From the NCBI GenBank assembly GCA_026929865.2, contig CM049403.1, positions 22,272,501-22,336,500 of the forward strand: a stretch of 64,000 nucleotides of DNA. The letters are read 5' to 3'. Positions 1 to 13,400 of the stretch are shown here, piece after piece. Both the position numbers and the translations under genes were made by a program. This stretch comes from Hyperoplus lanceolatus. Lineage: Eukaryota; Chordata; Actinopteri; Uranoscopiformes; Ammodytidae. The number at the start of each line of letters is the position of its first letter. Position 1 is the stretch's first letter. The notes under the pieces were generated by a model. That model was given only the letters and a program-made list of their open reading frames with translations. It ran no database searches and had not been told where the DNA came from.

Positions 1-3000
1 CCTTATATGGCCATACAGTAGGAAGGAGTAGAGGGAGGAGGCTACCGGGGTCCCCCGTGCAGCTGTTCCTTTTTCTCTCCTCCCTCTCCCAAATCTCATT
101 GGTTCTCAGTTCACTATATAACAGCCCGTTTGGAGCAGAAAAGGGATTACTATATATGCCTATAGTTTGTCACACTCTGTTCCAGCAGACTCTATCTGTC
201 CCTTCAACCATGGAGGCAGAACAAAAATTAGAAAACTTTGTGAGTCCAAAATACTCTGAAAGATTTTGGACTTCGAAGTACTTAGAGGCAGAGTCTTTTA
301 AAGCACTTCTTTAAAACGCTTGACACAGAGAACTTGGTAAAAATTCTTAAACTTTAGATGGGAATGACATAATAGGAAATCTTATAGAATGGTGAATGGA
401 ATTAACAAAATATTGGGTACAATAGCTCCTCTGTTGTGGCAATTTTCTTTATGTCCTTAACATTTTTAAAGATTTCGGGGTTTTTTAGATCAGGGATAGG
501 CACAAGACTAAATTAGAGAACATGCAATAACTTTAATTATCGTGTGCTTTGGCAAATTTGGGAAAAATATACCAAGTTAACATCTATTAGGGGAAAAAGA
601 ACTCTATTGAATGAGTTATAGGCATATAACCTCTTTTCTTTTCCTTTCTTGTCCATTTTATGTAATATACCTATACTCTCATGTATTTTGTAAATAAAAT
701 CCCTTAAATGTTGTAAAGCCTCAGTTGTGAATTAGTTTATAACTGGAACAGAAGGACTTTAGGTATAGGTTTTTTCTTCAAAGAGATGGTTCCGTCCTCG
801 GGGAGGTAAGTACAATTCGATTCCTCACAACGGCACATTACTGATTTAAAACACACACAACCTCATACAACTAACCTCTCTGTAAGGAGAGAATATGCTT
901 TAATACCTTCCCAGGTTAAACGAGATTGTTTAAATTCTGAAAATAGTATATCTGTTCTATTTTTTAGGAAGGGTGGTTTACAAAACTAAGTTGCATACAA
1001 CTGAATATCAATAACTTGTGAATGATATCTTCCGTGAAAAGAAAAAAAGGAAGATTTTCTGAAGCAAATATAAAAGGTTTATACTACACAGAAACCGACA
1101 TCATCATAAGGATGAAGGGGTTCTGATGAAGTAAAACGCTGAATACGGTGGTATTTATTGAATATTGTACTTTATTTAGAAGCAATCTCAGGTAGTCTTG
1201 AGGGTAAATCTTGCGCTTCAAACCGCAGAGGCCGGGGTTTGCATCTCATAGCAGGAACCGTGGTGAGAGGAGAGACTCTCCTCTAATAATGTAAAATTAG
1301 AGCATCGTGTTACAAGTTGGTTAATACGGGTTTAATAGGACATAACTAATAAACTTTGGATACTAGCTTTTCATTATAGATCAGACTTTTCTGGTCTAGA
1401 TCGCATCAACTGCAGCATACGTTCTTATATTGTGATCTGGCCAGTTGTGCGACGCCCCAAGAGAAATGGATCTATAATGAGGAGCGTGGGGCAAAAATAC
1501 AGAAGGACAGTGAGACAGGGTGAGAGAGAGAGAGACAGCTATAGAGAGATATAGAGAGATAAAACTGTGAGTGTGGCATGGCAGTTAATCATGCTAAAGC
1601 AATACACTCCCTCAATCTGTCCATCCATCTGCGTCCCTTAGCCTGCCTCATCCCTCTCTCTGCCTGTCTCTCCCTTTACTCTCCAGTTGTGTCCTCTATG
1701 CTCGGCTTTAAATCTCAACCACTAGCCACTCTCTATTTCTCACCCTATTTTTGACATGTCTCACCTCTGACCTGTAGCAGAGAGGTGTGCTATGTATCTA
1801 CACTTCTTCAGACTGTCCCTACTGGCCTCTCACACAGTCACCACTAACAAACAGAGACAATCATTTTTAAATGTGCGCTGCCAAACCCATACCCCAAACA
1901 CAGCTCACCTCTTATGTCTTGACAGCATTAATCCTCTTTTGACTCTTTTTTCCTTTTTTTTACATATTTCAATTACATTTGGAAACAGCCTTCCTAAAAA
2001 TGATAAAATCTCAAACTCAACTTCAAACTTTGGAAGTTGAACCTGAACTTAATAACACCTCTCCTTTCCTCTCCTCACTTATCTTCAACTCACCTTGCCC
2101 TAGTCTGAACACCCACTGAGAATATATCCACCCCTCCCTTCTCCCAAACTCACTCCTCAAAGTGATTGCAGGATCCACAGTGGGAGGTTGTCAGGGCCAA
2201 TCAGCTCTTTGTGGGTGGTGGTGGTGATGGGATAGGTTGACTTAACAACCCCTACAGAGCCAATTGAGCCCTTACCTTTCCTTAATGCTGAGACGGACAT
2301 GAAGTAGTGCCCAAACAGGCATGTCAGCTTGACTGCTGCCAATGAGGCACCTATCGATCAGCAGAAGATGCGGGAGAATTTGACCATGGGTCAAGGCATG
2401 TCTGTTTAAAGTTGAAGTTTTGGAAGTGGGTTTGGGGCACGGTGTACGCAAATGCTTGTATGTATTAAGGAACTTAATATAAGTGTGGAATGTGGAGTAC
2501 CACAACCTAAATAATACTTTACTTGATACTTTACTTTGAGGTACATATATGTTTATCTACAAAAAGCCTGTTTTACATGCTGATCTGTTAGAGTTTTTAC
2601 CAGCCTTATCTTTTTAACTTGCAAAGCAGTTTCCAATAGCAACCAAAGCTACAGTTCTTGCCTCCTACTCGTCGAGGTTTCATATTAATACTATTTATAT
2701 CACTTTACTATTATTGGACCCACACGTACATTTGCAGTGCATCATTATTTTTAAAGATATGTGTATTGCATAACATGTGAATGTGTCCCACTGTAATATT
2801 GGAGGCATTAAACCCAAATGATCACGTTGAATGATTTACAGTGAGTGAGCAGGTAGGGCTTCTGACCCCCTGTAGAATACATTCCTATTAGAAACATGCA
2901 CATATCAATTTCCCATCTTAAGGTATTATCAAGAGATGGTGATTGTACACTTTGGTGTTTCCATCTCATGATATTTGAATACTCCCTCATGCCACATCAC

Positions 3001-4227
3001 ATGCAAATAGGTTGTGGTATCACATACTGTATTTGTCATACAGTAAATAATTGTGTACATGTGAAAAGAGTCAATGAGAAACAGTATGGTTTAAGCTGAA
3101 TAAACATTTAAACCAACTTCAAGTTGCAGCTTGATACAAGGACTCCTTCACTTAATGACTCATACTTTTCAGAAGTTTTGTTCTCTTGGCTGTATGATAT
3201 CTTAATTACTGCGCCTTTGTGTGTTTTGTATCCTGCAGCAATCAAATGTGTGATCCATCTTTTCAATCAAGTACTTTGGTGGTGGGAGAAAAAAATCCTG
3301 AGAGAAAAAGAGATTTTCTCTGCTCTGAAGGAAGAAATGGCCCCTTGTTCTATCTTGAGTGTGTCCTGAAACTCAATGGATAACAACCGGATAATGTTCA
3401 GTCCAACCCAACCCACACCAAGGGCAAAATACAATTAAATAATAAAACAGCTTTTTAATTTCACATAATAAAAAAAAACATTTGTGGGCCTCTATTTTAC
3501 TTGGAGAACTGGCTTTTCTTTCTTTTTTGTTTAGGTCTATCAAGCTTAAACTCAGAAGGCATAGGGCTCCTGTGATGTCCCTGCATGTCCTCTTCACACT
3601 GAGGGAAACCACATCACATCCAAGACATTGCACATTATAAATGAGACCCATTTAATCTATATGCACAGTGAATTGTAGTTCTAATGACAAATAGTTTGTA
3701 ATATTTGACCACTTTGGCTACAGCACAAAAGCATAGCCCTGTGGTGTTCTTCATGTTAAATATACATACTCGCTACCTTTTTACATGGACACATTGCCAA
3801 TAAAGGGTTGGACGCTCTTATGCCTGCAGAACTGCCTTAATTCTCTGGCAGAGCAAGGAACTGCATAGTCCAAAGCATTTAGGATTGCTGACTGAGATAT
3901 AGATGCAAAGTGTTCACAATGTGTGGTCCTAAAAAAAATTGGTTTTATACTGTATATTGAAGGGAATATTTGTATAAAGCTGAAGCAGCTAGAGACTGTG
4001 AGTGTGTAGGATGAACAGACACTATAAGGTAGATAGACAAAAACAGGCCAGTGTTGGTGTACAGTATTTATAGGTTGTGAAAGAGAGAGCAACACATTGA
4101 CAAACTTGAAATATGCGAGGGAGGTGTAGGTTGTCACAGATGGATGACTCAAAGGAAAGAACCAAAAAAGGTTGTGAATGGAAGGCGTGTGAGAAGTGGA
4201 ATGTAAGAGTAGGCATGAATGGATGGC
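1..4227. other. unassigned AT-rich non-coding DNA
   Basis: I see no gene here. Open frames are short and have no family motifs. A short GA-rich patch lies near 1523-1560. A polyadenylation-like AATAAA sits near 694, after a segment with a TATATAA-like box near 114, but no LTR boundaries could be paired. Two degenerate GGTTTGCATCTC-type strings (near 1235) resemble a tRNA B box without a convincing A box or tail. Confidence 0.5.

Positions 4228-4231
<4 letters not shown>

Positions 4232-4294
<63 letters not shown>
4232..4294. repeat. (GA)n microsatellite
   Basis: About 63 bp of GA dinucleotide with one interruption (an extra AA near 4271). It creates long Arg/Glu-rich frames on the + strand and Leu/Ser-rich frames on the - strand, including a 217-residue - strand frame at 3781-4434 that I do not regard as a gene. 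Confidence 0.97.
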
Positions 4295-4299
4295 GAAAA

Positions 4300-7257
4300 A
4301 AGACAGGAAATGTCCTGTTGGCTAAGAAATTGATGACAATGTGTTTTCTTGAAAGTAGCAAAACAAAAGTGGGTCTCAATGTAAAAATTAAGCCCAACAT
4401 ATTGTTGAACACATTCACTTTCTTGCAGCTGCACTAATTTTTTTATGTTATGTTAAACGCTCAAGCAGCATTAACCACACTGAGGCTGAAGCAGACAAGG
4501 ACATCCATTAAATCCACTGAATTACAAAATGGGACGCTATAACATATTATATCCGGAGATGTGACCATGTGAAACATCTGGCATGGAAACAGGTTATGTG
4601 TTAGGAGGTGTGGAATTGTGAGAAAGCTAGTGAAAAAATGGCTATATGAAAGTCAACAACAACCACATTTTTTGAAAAAAAATGCCCAATTAATATTCCT
4701 CCAGATGCACAACATATGTTCTGCAGTTTTTTAGATGACATTAAGTGCTTTGTCCATATCTAGTCAATTAAAGACTGCTCCAGACTGCATGATTTGGTCA
4801 AATTTGACATCAGTGGATTGTCTTAAAATTTGGCTTTTTGCAACAACCAAGAGAATGAAGAAATGGCCAATGACTTTTGATTTAAAACTAACTATGCTGT
4901 ACCAGCTGTCTACCTCACGCTATCTCCTGTCACAATATATTCTGTATGAATAACCTTGATGAAAAACGACTTTGACAAGGAAGGGCAGCTTGGAATGTTT
5001 TTTATTCAACGACTTATCCATTCAAACTAAATATTTCTGCTGCTCTGATTCAAGAAAAATCCACTATTGGAATGTTAAACATCTGAGTGAGTGTAAATGA
5101 TGGCAGTCAGCGAGCCATTCAAAATCAAAATGTGACAAGTGTGATCTTTGCCACTACCAGCAACTGCACATCCACTTAATCAAGTCAGTTACAGTTACAT
5201 TTTGATTGCCAGTTTCTATGGCTGTTCCAAAAACAACATGTACCTGAGGTGTTTGCTGGTTTACCAACTTTATGGTTAAGGTATTGCTATAATTGGGTAA
5301 AAAGGAACTGTTTAGGTAGGGAAAGTTCATGATGTATCTTAAGAAGCAGTCCAGATTGCTGGTAGGAGGTACCATGCAAAAGGTAGTCATACACTTTGTA
5401 CACCCCATGGTTTACCCCCATACTCACCCTGTAGACCTTGTTCAGCAGTATAACATTGCCACTATACTAATGCTTAGGAAGAGAAAGACCATTACAATTT
5501 GCAAAACTCCAAGAGGTTGTCAGCACACTGTAAACAAAACATGATGAATTGGTGAAAAGTCAATTGGAAAACACATTTTAACACACTTTTTAACACATGA
5601 AAAGAACTTTGCTCACCACCATGTTAGGCACATAGGCACTGCTGAGACATTAAGTCAACTTTAATAGGTAAGACTTGACCAATCAGAATCTACTATGTGA
5701 ATGCTTAGTTGGGGACAACCCTAGTCCATACATGGGCAATTACATACTAATAAACAACCAAATGATGTTGTATTGCGTATTCATGATAATTAAAACATGT
5801 ACTGGTAAATACTCTAATTAAGATATTAAATATTTGAATGCCATCCTTACACAAGGTGATGTAGGAATTTTCAGTAAACGTACCCTGCGTTCCGAATCTA
5901 ATACTTAGAAAGTGTGTACAAAAAAGTGCAAGTGTTTTGAGTCCTCAATCTCTTATTTTCAAAATTTCACCTCAAAGAAGAGATAGAATGTTTCTCTCCA
6001 CATATAAAACATATTAATGGAGGTTGTTGGTCTGATGACATGAACAATCAGCTGCTTCGTGAGATACCTATGATTGGCAGTTTACACAAATGATTACTGG
6101 CACATGTATTACAGGTAAAACAGAACGCTGCATGCTGAAGAGTTTATCATTTTACGCAAGTTAAAATAAAATGTGTAACCATGGACTTCTCTGTCTTTTC
6201 ATTATGTTGTGAATATTAGATTATAGATAAGCAGGCACTGTGGTTCAAGGAAAGTAAACTGACTATTTACAGTACCTTGGAAGTGAGTAGCTTTTCTGCA
6301 AGCGCCTTTTCTGCAAGCGCCTTGTCTGCCACGATATCTGTCAACATGTTGAAGGGTCACTATATGGTGTCCTCTGGGATCCCTCAGATGGAGAACACCA
6401 AATTCTCCCTGTCAGGATAGTATAAATAAGGCCTGTAATATGCGTTGGGCAGTTTTTCTTGAGCTGGTTTTTGTTTCGCTGTTTCAGTCCTTCTGTAAAG
6501 GCAATACTGTGTAGTTACTCCTCTGACGAGATGAAAAGCTGGTTTGAATTTAGCCCTGTTTCTCTTCGCTCTGTCTTTTTACAGTAGGCTGTCAGGTATC
6601 TCTGCAAATTGTTTAGCAGCTCATAAAAAAGGTTTTAGAAGAATACATTTTTTCTGAATTGTTAAAACCCCATATTTCATCCTATAAACAGCACTTAGTT
6701 AATTAAAAAAATAAGAAAAAACAATGACTTTCTACAATGTCTGTGCATTGCAACTCCATTGTGGTTAAGGTTAGGAAAGATTAAGAAAAATAAACTATAT
6801 TTAAGGTATGAAAAACACATGTTGAGAGTTTGTCAAAAATCCCAGTTGTGATTTATAAAAACACCTTTTAATTGCTCTCCAGACGAGTCATGTCCTTTGG
6901 GCAAAATGATATATTATGACGAAGTCGTCATGTTGAAGTGATATAGATAAAAATAAAATATATCTTTTGTTTTATCTTTCTGAAAAATATGAAAGTTGCT
7001 TATTCATTTTGAATCATATATATATATGGCACCGTCTAAATGACTTCAGGTGTGTCTCTATTTAATTTCCTGTTGGATGACAGTCAGTGATGACACCGGA
7101 AATATTATGCTGGTGTCTTATCTCATCTAAAAATGAATTCTGATATAATGGAATAATAAATAAATATAATGGCCACAGTCTATGCCATGAGCTTCTGTAA
7201 TTCTTTACATGTCAAGAAAAAATAATCAGTCGTCTTAAGTTCAAAGTAAATGAGTTA
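4300..7257. other. unassigned non-coding DNA
   Basis: No recognisable gene. A 15-bp unit (ttttctgcaagcgcc) is repeated twice in tandem near 6291-6320. The string ccctgcgttccgaat near 5883 matches the terminus of the MITE at 60632-61019, but no opposite end is visible, so it may be a solo fragment. Confidence 0.45.
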
Positions 7258-7599
7258 GTTTTTTGCAGTGTTAATTTTGGCAGCAAATTCTGATTTAGTC
7301 TTAGTCTTAGTCTTTTGAATATTACACCATTTAGTCTTAGTCCTATTCTAGTCATCTAAAATATTTTAGTCTTAGTATACTAAATATAAGCAGATTTTAG
7401 TTGACTAAATCTACAGCGGACTTCGTCGACTAAGTGTTTTTCTTCATTGAATGGTATTAAGGTTTCAATATGCAATACAGACACAGATTTAATAGTTGTA
7501 ATACAAAACATGTATTCTATTTAATTCGTAATAATCTCACATAAAATCAGTGTACCTGACTGGATAGGGGGAGGGGGGGCTTTAAGAGCCTTTGCCCAG

Positions 7600-7785
7600 G
7601 GGCCCATTATCTCATGATCTGTCTATGAACCAACTAGATTCCACCATCTTTTTTCTTTTTTTTTCTTTTCGTTTTGCAAGCACAAGCATTATTTATAAAA
7701 AATAGAAAATAAAAAAAATAAGTGGGGGGCCCCACACTAGGTCTTGAAACGGGCCCCGAGATCGTTAAGGCCGCCCCTGGGCAGC
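7600..7785. mobile_element. hAT-like fragment inside the composite
   Basis: CAGGGGCCCATTA near 7600 and TTAAGGCCGCCCCTG near 7766-7780 form an imperfect inverted pair of a type common at hAT ends. The flanking bases do not give a clean TSD, so this may be a rearranged remnant. Confidence 0.3.
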
Positions 7786-7840
7786 AGCAGCAGCATGCAG
7801 TTACGTGCTGTTAAAATTGAGCAACTGCGCTTTCCTTTAA

Positions 7841-8438
7841 AGAGGACCTATGATGCTTTTTGACTTTTATGACCTATAAACGTTGTTATGATGATTCATA
7901 GTCATGCTTAACCATACTAAATTATCAAATAATGACTTAAATGCATTTCGACGTATTCCCTGCTGACAGTCTGGGGTGTCTGTGCAGAGCACTAAACACA
8001 GTCGAGAAGTTACGTGTTCCAAGCGGTCTAGCCTTTCATAATTTGTGATGTCACATAAAAATTTGTGAAGTCACCACGCGGATGTTTCCATGTATGGTAA
8101 TGCTGTCACTTCCCTGTTCGCGTCTGCCTCGCGCCCTTATAGGTCCATGCTCGCGCTTCCCGCCACTGAAAGTGTTCCGGAAGGAAGGTAACCAATCACA
8201 ACGGAGTGGGGTTTGCAGGAGGGGGCGGGAGCGGAGATCGCCGAAGCACAGGCGGAGGGAGCGAAGATGCCCGAAGCACACATACTCAAGTGTTGACAGG
8301 ACGTGCTGGATCGCCAAAATAAGAGAAAGAGCTTCCCGAAAATCTACATAGTTTTTTGTGATGTGATTCGTGTCAGGTTGCTCTATAGCAGTGTAAAACA
8401 AGAAATTAAGACCAGAAAAGTAGTATAATAGGTCCTCT
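7841..8438. mobile_element. TTAA-flanked MITE, 598 bp
   Basis: Both ends are AGAGGACCTAT and its inverse ATAGGTCCTCT, each bordered by TTAA (7837-7840 and 8439-8442). TTAA duplication is typical of Kolobok and piggyBac elements; the AG-starting terminus fits Kolobok better, but that is inference. The interior has a GC-rich stretch (8110-8290) and no transposase. The last about 115 bp recur at 48935-49057, showing that it is a dispersed family. Confidence 0.75.
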
Positions 8439-8659
8439 TTAAGCAGCACTGCTGCCGCTGTGTGTGTTCGGACTTCTTTTGCATCAAAGCCTTTTTGATA
8501 ATAAAAATTAGAGGTTTTAATTGAACGCTATATGCGTCGGAGTTGATTGTAGCCTAACTTACTCGGGTGAAAACAGAAACTAACGGAGGGAGGCGGGAGT
8601 TTCACAGTTCATTTCCTATATAGTTGCGCAGTCAGTTTGAGGAAATGGCTCTGTGTATA

Positions 8660-9405
8660 CATCAGGTCGGCAATCAGGCCACGCCCCCTTTGGGGGGGAA
8701 AACAAACCGAACGTGCCATTGACTATAATGCAAAATTGCGGTCCAAAACAGCACAAAAAGAAAACGATCAGAGGTAAATAAGTTAAAATTTGACCGACCG
8801 ATACAATGTCAAAATCTTTTACAACAACTCTGCTGGCTGGATAACGTTAAAGACACTTATAAATGATTAATTTGGTCAACCTAAAACCATGTCTTTTTAG
8901 TCTCTCAGCATCAAGCTGGCGCACTGATCCGACCCATTGGCCAGAGATATCATGCCCTGATATATGTCTTCGCCTCACTGAGTCTCTATGTAAGCTGATT
9001 ACACGTGAAATAATTGTTATTTTAAGTTTTGTTGTCTGTAATAATGCTTACTATGTTAATAGTATAGCGTTATGCCTTGACTAGACTGTACCAACTGTTC
9101 TAACGGCTCATTACGATAGCATACTCCCACTAAAATGCAGAGCACGGGGGAAGCCGGGAGCTTCCTGCTGTCATACAGACCTTATTTAGGGGAATTTTTG
9201 GGGGCATGGCGAAGGAATAAAACCATGATGTTTGTTTTTTACCATGTAAACCACACAACAGCTCAGGACATTGCAGATTTTAGCTATAACGGCTTATTTT
9301 GAATGATCGCGCTGTCTATGTCTATGGAGTAAGCCGTATTGTTTTCCCCCCAAAGGGGGCGTGGTCACGAGAGTTCAGTCCAGATGACGTATTGCCGACC
9401 TGATG
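8660..9405. mobile_element. TIR element with TA flanks, about 746 bp
   Basis: CATCAGGTCGGCAAT at the left end and its exact inverse at the right are flanked by TA (8658-8659, 9406-9407). A second inverted block (CCACGCCCCCTTTGGGG, then AAAACAA) lies inside the left end and reappears inverted at about 9350-9366 after an extra 29 bp. The symmetry is clear. The superfamily is undetermined: TA duplication fits Tc1/mariner or ISL2EU-type elements. No transposase frame is seen. Confidence 0.65.
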
Positions 9406-9423
9406 TATTCAAGCTCGAGACAC

Positions 9424-9478
9424 ACGGCTAAGTTCCGCGATCTGTTTGTAGTACAAACAGATCGCGGAACTTAGCCGT
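9424..9478. repeat. perfect 55-bp palindrome
   Basis: Two 27-bp arms (9424-9450 and 9452-9478) are exact reverse complements around a single central base. The left arm begins ACGGCTAAGTTCCGCG. This is far too long and exact to be chance and could extrude as a cruciform. It may be two abutting transposon ends, but no flanking duplication is evident. Confidence 0.95.
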
Positions 9479-9579
9479 TCCCATAGACAACGTTAAAGGG
9501 CAGGATATCCCTGACTATCATTTTGTCCATCAAACCGCAGAGTTTTTCTGCACGTCGGCTCTCTCCACCCGCTCACACT

Positions 9580-10176
9580 GGCTGTGTCTTGATTCAGAGA
9601 CCGCGCACGCAGTCTCGCGGTCTATGAAGGCTATAGTCTATGAAGGCCGATTTTAAGGCCGGTTTTAAGGCCAACGAGCCTTGTTAAACGGGACGGTCTC
9701 CGCAGGTCTCCGTTTACGAGCATTTCCGGTTCACGTAACAAGCCGTTACATTGCGTGACGACTCGCCGCTCCTGTGCTGCCTAGCAACCCTGATTGCTGC
9801 CAACGGAGACAGCCTTGACAACAGAGGAAAAAAGAAAAAGAAGTTGCCTACCAGACGAAAAGAAAAAAAGTACAAGAAAAAAAGAAAGGAAGATAAAAGT
9901 TAAGAAGATGGAGCAACACATTGCTGTTTTGTTATTTTTAATTTTATTGTATGCAATCTCTGAAAAAAACGCAATGAATCATGGGATATGTTGGGCCACG
10001 AAGGATCCATCTGATGCAGCCTTCAAAACCGTGAAAAGAAGGCTGCATTTCTCGGCCGCATATGAGGAGCCTTGCAAGGAGCCTTGCAAACGGGACAGCC
10101 TTTGCGCGCCGCTATGACGCAATCGGTCTTCAAATGCAGCCTACGTAGGGTGCAACCCCTGAATCAAGACACAGCC
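9580..10176. mobile_element. PIF/Harbinger-like MITE, 597 bp
   Basis: Exact 18-bp TIRs: GGCTGTGTCTTGATTCAG at the left and its inverse at the right, flanked by the trinucleotide ACT (9577-9579 and 10177-10179). A 3-bp duplication with GG-starting TIRs is the usual PIF/Harbinger signature, although ACT is not the typical TWA target. A 107-codon Lys/Arg-rich frame at 9794-10117 spans it; I see no transposase motif and treat that frame as non-coding. Confidence 0.65.
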
Positions 10177-10470
10177 ACTGTGTGGTCTCCCATCAATTTT
10201 CACCGACACAGGGTTGCATTCGCTGCTTCGCACTGATTGGATTTCTTCCCAACCTGTCCCACAGTTCTGATTGGATCTGTTCTCCATTCGTCCCGCCCTA
10301 ACAGTTTCGTCTCGTTCCTATTCGTAGACTATAGTGTCAGTTATATTCGTCTCAGTCTTCGTCATCATATCTGCCTTTTTATTTAGTTTTCGTGCGTGAA
10401 AAAAAAAAAGGTTTGTTGACGAATATTTTTCGTCATAGTCTTAGTCTACGAAATTAACACTGTTTTTTTG

Positions 10471-13400
10471 GGGGGAGATATCCATGCCTTATACTGTAAT
10501 GATTTGTTCTGACTATGCACCACGCAGGCCAGGCACTGATATGATGACCTGCGTGAGTAAACAAACATGCTCGGCTGCACAGTGTTTTGGGATGCCTGTC
10601 TCAGGGTCTGAGTACACATGATAGGACCTGGCATTTAGACATTGCCAGTGCCCCTTGGCCTGGCTACCTGCTCCAGTTGCAATCTTGCTAAGAACAAGTT
10701 GGACTGGGATAGAAGCAGAGGTAATCACCATAGTGGCAACTTTTGCCAGCCACGTTAAAAGACAGGCTGTCAAAACGGTGATGCAGACTTCACCTCAGGA
10801 GGCACCTTGCATCACAGCATTACCTCATCCTCATACCTGCAAAACCATGAGCAAGCTGGAAAGAAAACATTTTTTTTCAGGATATTTATAAGTGTTTTGT
10901 TGACTGACATAAGTCCATTCACAGGATTACATGTCTAGGATCAAAGCTGCATAGGTATTTACCACCACAGGGAAAATATGTGGCGTTCTGTTTTTTGCTG
11001 CACTGTACGAACACCATGCAGCAGTCTAGTTTTTTCATATGTGTGTGCCTAAAACCATTCACACTCTGTAATATCAGATAATTGGACAGTATTTGAGGAC
11101 AGCACAACAATCTGTAGGAAATATTATAAAAGTGGTCACATTGATTTGACTAGTCATGCATTTTTAAATTGTAGTAAAAACAATGTTAAACAATATTTAA
11201 TTTAATATTAATTCTACACAAAGCTCAAGGACACACAGAGAGCGTAGGCAGCAGAGATGTCCAAGGAGCGCTATATATATATATATATAGTATATGACTA
11301 CATAAAGGGAGAAAGTTTTTGTTTTCTAAAACACATCTGAAAGAAGGTAAGATGCACAACTTTTAAATCTTGTGATAATATGAAGATCGTGAGCAAATGT
11401 ATTGATTGACAGACAGCAAAAACTGCTTTGCTCTTTTAGTACATAACGCACAATGCAGTCCTATCATATCTATCTGCTTTGACCCTCGTGGCCTCACTGT
11501 AACTGCAGTGGAAATGCTGAATCACAGCACACTACGATCACCCAGACGCCCTTTCCAAAGAAGTCACATCCACCCAACAAAAGTACTGGCATGGATGCAA
11601 ACACTAACAGGAAGTCTGTTTTTAGCAGAAATTGGACATTTTCTAATATTGATGGAGGACGTTTGTCCAAGTTGAGCTGTGGGGAACTGGTGAATTTAGC
11701 TGACATTACAGTCCATCCGAAAGACAGAGCCATTCACCCATATAGCATTATATACAGAATAGGATGATTTATGTCCAAAACCTGTATGGATGAAGGTTTG
11801 TCAGAAAGGACAGGATATGTTATTTTCAGCTCCTCAGCATCACCAGTGACGTGTCCCTGTAGAGCATCATGTATTCTGCTCTACAGAATTTAGAGCAGAA
11901 TACATGATATATTTTTTTTGCAATAGACATTCGCTGAGTTTGATATAGTATGAGTGTTGTTCAACGTAGTCGGAACAGGGCATGTTGTCTATGAGGGTTT
12001 CTTTCTTATTTTGTTTGGGTTAAAAAGAGTGAATAAAATCATCAATCACAAGTAGCTGAACATACAAACGGAACAGTACACCTCCCAGCTAACTGTGCAA
12101 TTCAATTAACCCCTGTATTTCTATAAAACATGAAAGTGTGGAGAGATATTGGTTCCTTGTGTGACCCACTATTATGCTATTGTCGCTTTATCATAAGGTG
12201 TTTTGTTGGATTATAATTGTGTCATAAAGTGCCAAGACAACATACACAGTTGAAACATACGTATTAGTTATAAAGCACAGATTTATGGTCTTATTCTGAA
12301 ACCACTGCCTGTAACACAAACATGGTCAAGGGACAGTAAAGTGCATTGTCCCCTTGTCTCTAAACAATAACTGGAATGTGGATATCAGTGTTCATCAGCA
12401 TTATGGAAATAAAGTAAAGTTTTCATTACTCAATATTGTCTTCTTTTATTCTAGTCGGCATTATTCAAGTTTCTCTCTCAAGGACAAGTAAACATAGGAT
12501 TACATGTATTTTATTCTATTTTTACTGATGTGATTCAAGCAATGTGAAACAGCAGTTCATGTTATGGATTCACATTTAAATTGTAAAACAAATCCTAAAG
12601 TTTATGCTGTTTTTGTTTATATAAAACCGAAATCAGACTTTGTAATTGTTATGCATATGGGGGCTTACTATGAAAAGCATTTCTACTTTAATCAGCATAG
12701 CAGCCATACACAGGGAATGCCTTTGATAACAGTGTATCATCGACAGGGACCAAACAAAAAAGGTAAGGCCTTCGGCCAGAGGAGCTTTACGGGTAAAACA
12801 AGTTACTTTTGAATTAAATAAACTTATAGTTACATATAAACTTGTGATGCAACTTGAACTAAGTTGTGTGCATCTTAATTAGGAAACACACTGTCCAAAA
12901 TTTAATAAAGTGTGTAATGTGAAGACAAAAGTCTAATGTCCTTATTTTGGAAAAAGCATAATAATCACTTTAATGTTATTTATTCATTGCACTACTCAGC
13001 ATAACACAATAATGGGTTGTGATTTGTTATTTGTAGGCCTCATGTGAGAAATAAGCACTGATATTGAATGCACACATTAATAATTGTTGCAACTAAGATG
13101 CTGGATGTGGTCCAAGCTGTAAAATACCAGTGTCAAGGCAGTCACTAACCATGTGCTACACCTGTTTTGGCCAATGTTACTATTCCCACAGTTAAAAGTC
13201 AGCCCAATTGGCAAATAGACTGAGGTGTTTGTCATTTTGTATTTTTCAGCTCTTTTTTCATGGCTGACAGGTGAAATATAGAATCCAATGAAACATTGTT
13301 TTGAAATTGCAAGAAAATCAATGATCCTGGCAGATAAATATCTTTCCTCTTGTCACAGATTCTTATTCGTAATGAATGGCACAGTTGATGCACTGCAAAC

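Larger units (their letters stand above)
7266..10462. mobile_element. composite hAT-type insertion (host for nested elements)
   Basis: The ends are CAGTGTTAATTTTG (7266) and CGAAATTAACACTG (10462), an inverted pair with one mismatch that starts with CAG as hAT elements do. The flanks are gttttttg (7258-7265) and tttttttg (10463-10470), an 8-bp duplication with one mismatch. Subterminal TTTAGTCTTAGTC motifs occur at both ends. No transposase is seen. The 3.2-kb length comes from later insertions at 7841-8438, 8660-9405 and 9580-10176. Family membership is inferred from termini and TSD length. Confidence 0.75.

Noticed and set aside
1..830. Possible solo LTR (TATA-like box, AATAAA near 694)
   Set aside because: No TG…CA borders with a 4-6 bp duplication could be paired.
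1195..1262. tRNA-like string with a GGTTTGCATCTC B-box-like core
   Set aside because: No convincing A box, cloverleaf or SINE tail could be drawn.
3781..4437. Long frames on both strands around 4100-4440, including a 217-codon minus-strand frame
   Set aside because: They run through the (GA)n tract and give poly-Ser/Leu or Arg/Glu translations; no family motif.
9794..10117. 107-codon Lys/Arg-rich frame with a hydrophobic stretch
   Set aside because: It lies across a short Harbinger-like MITE and shows no transposase or host motif.
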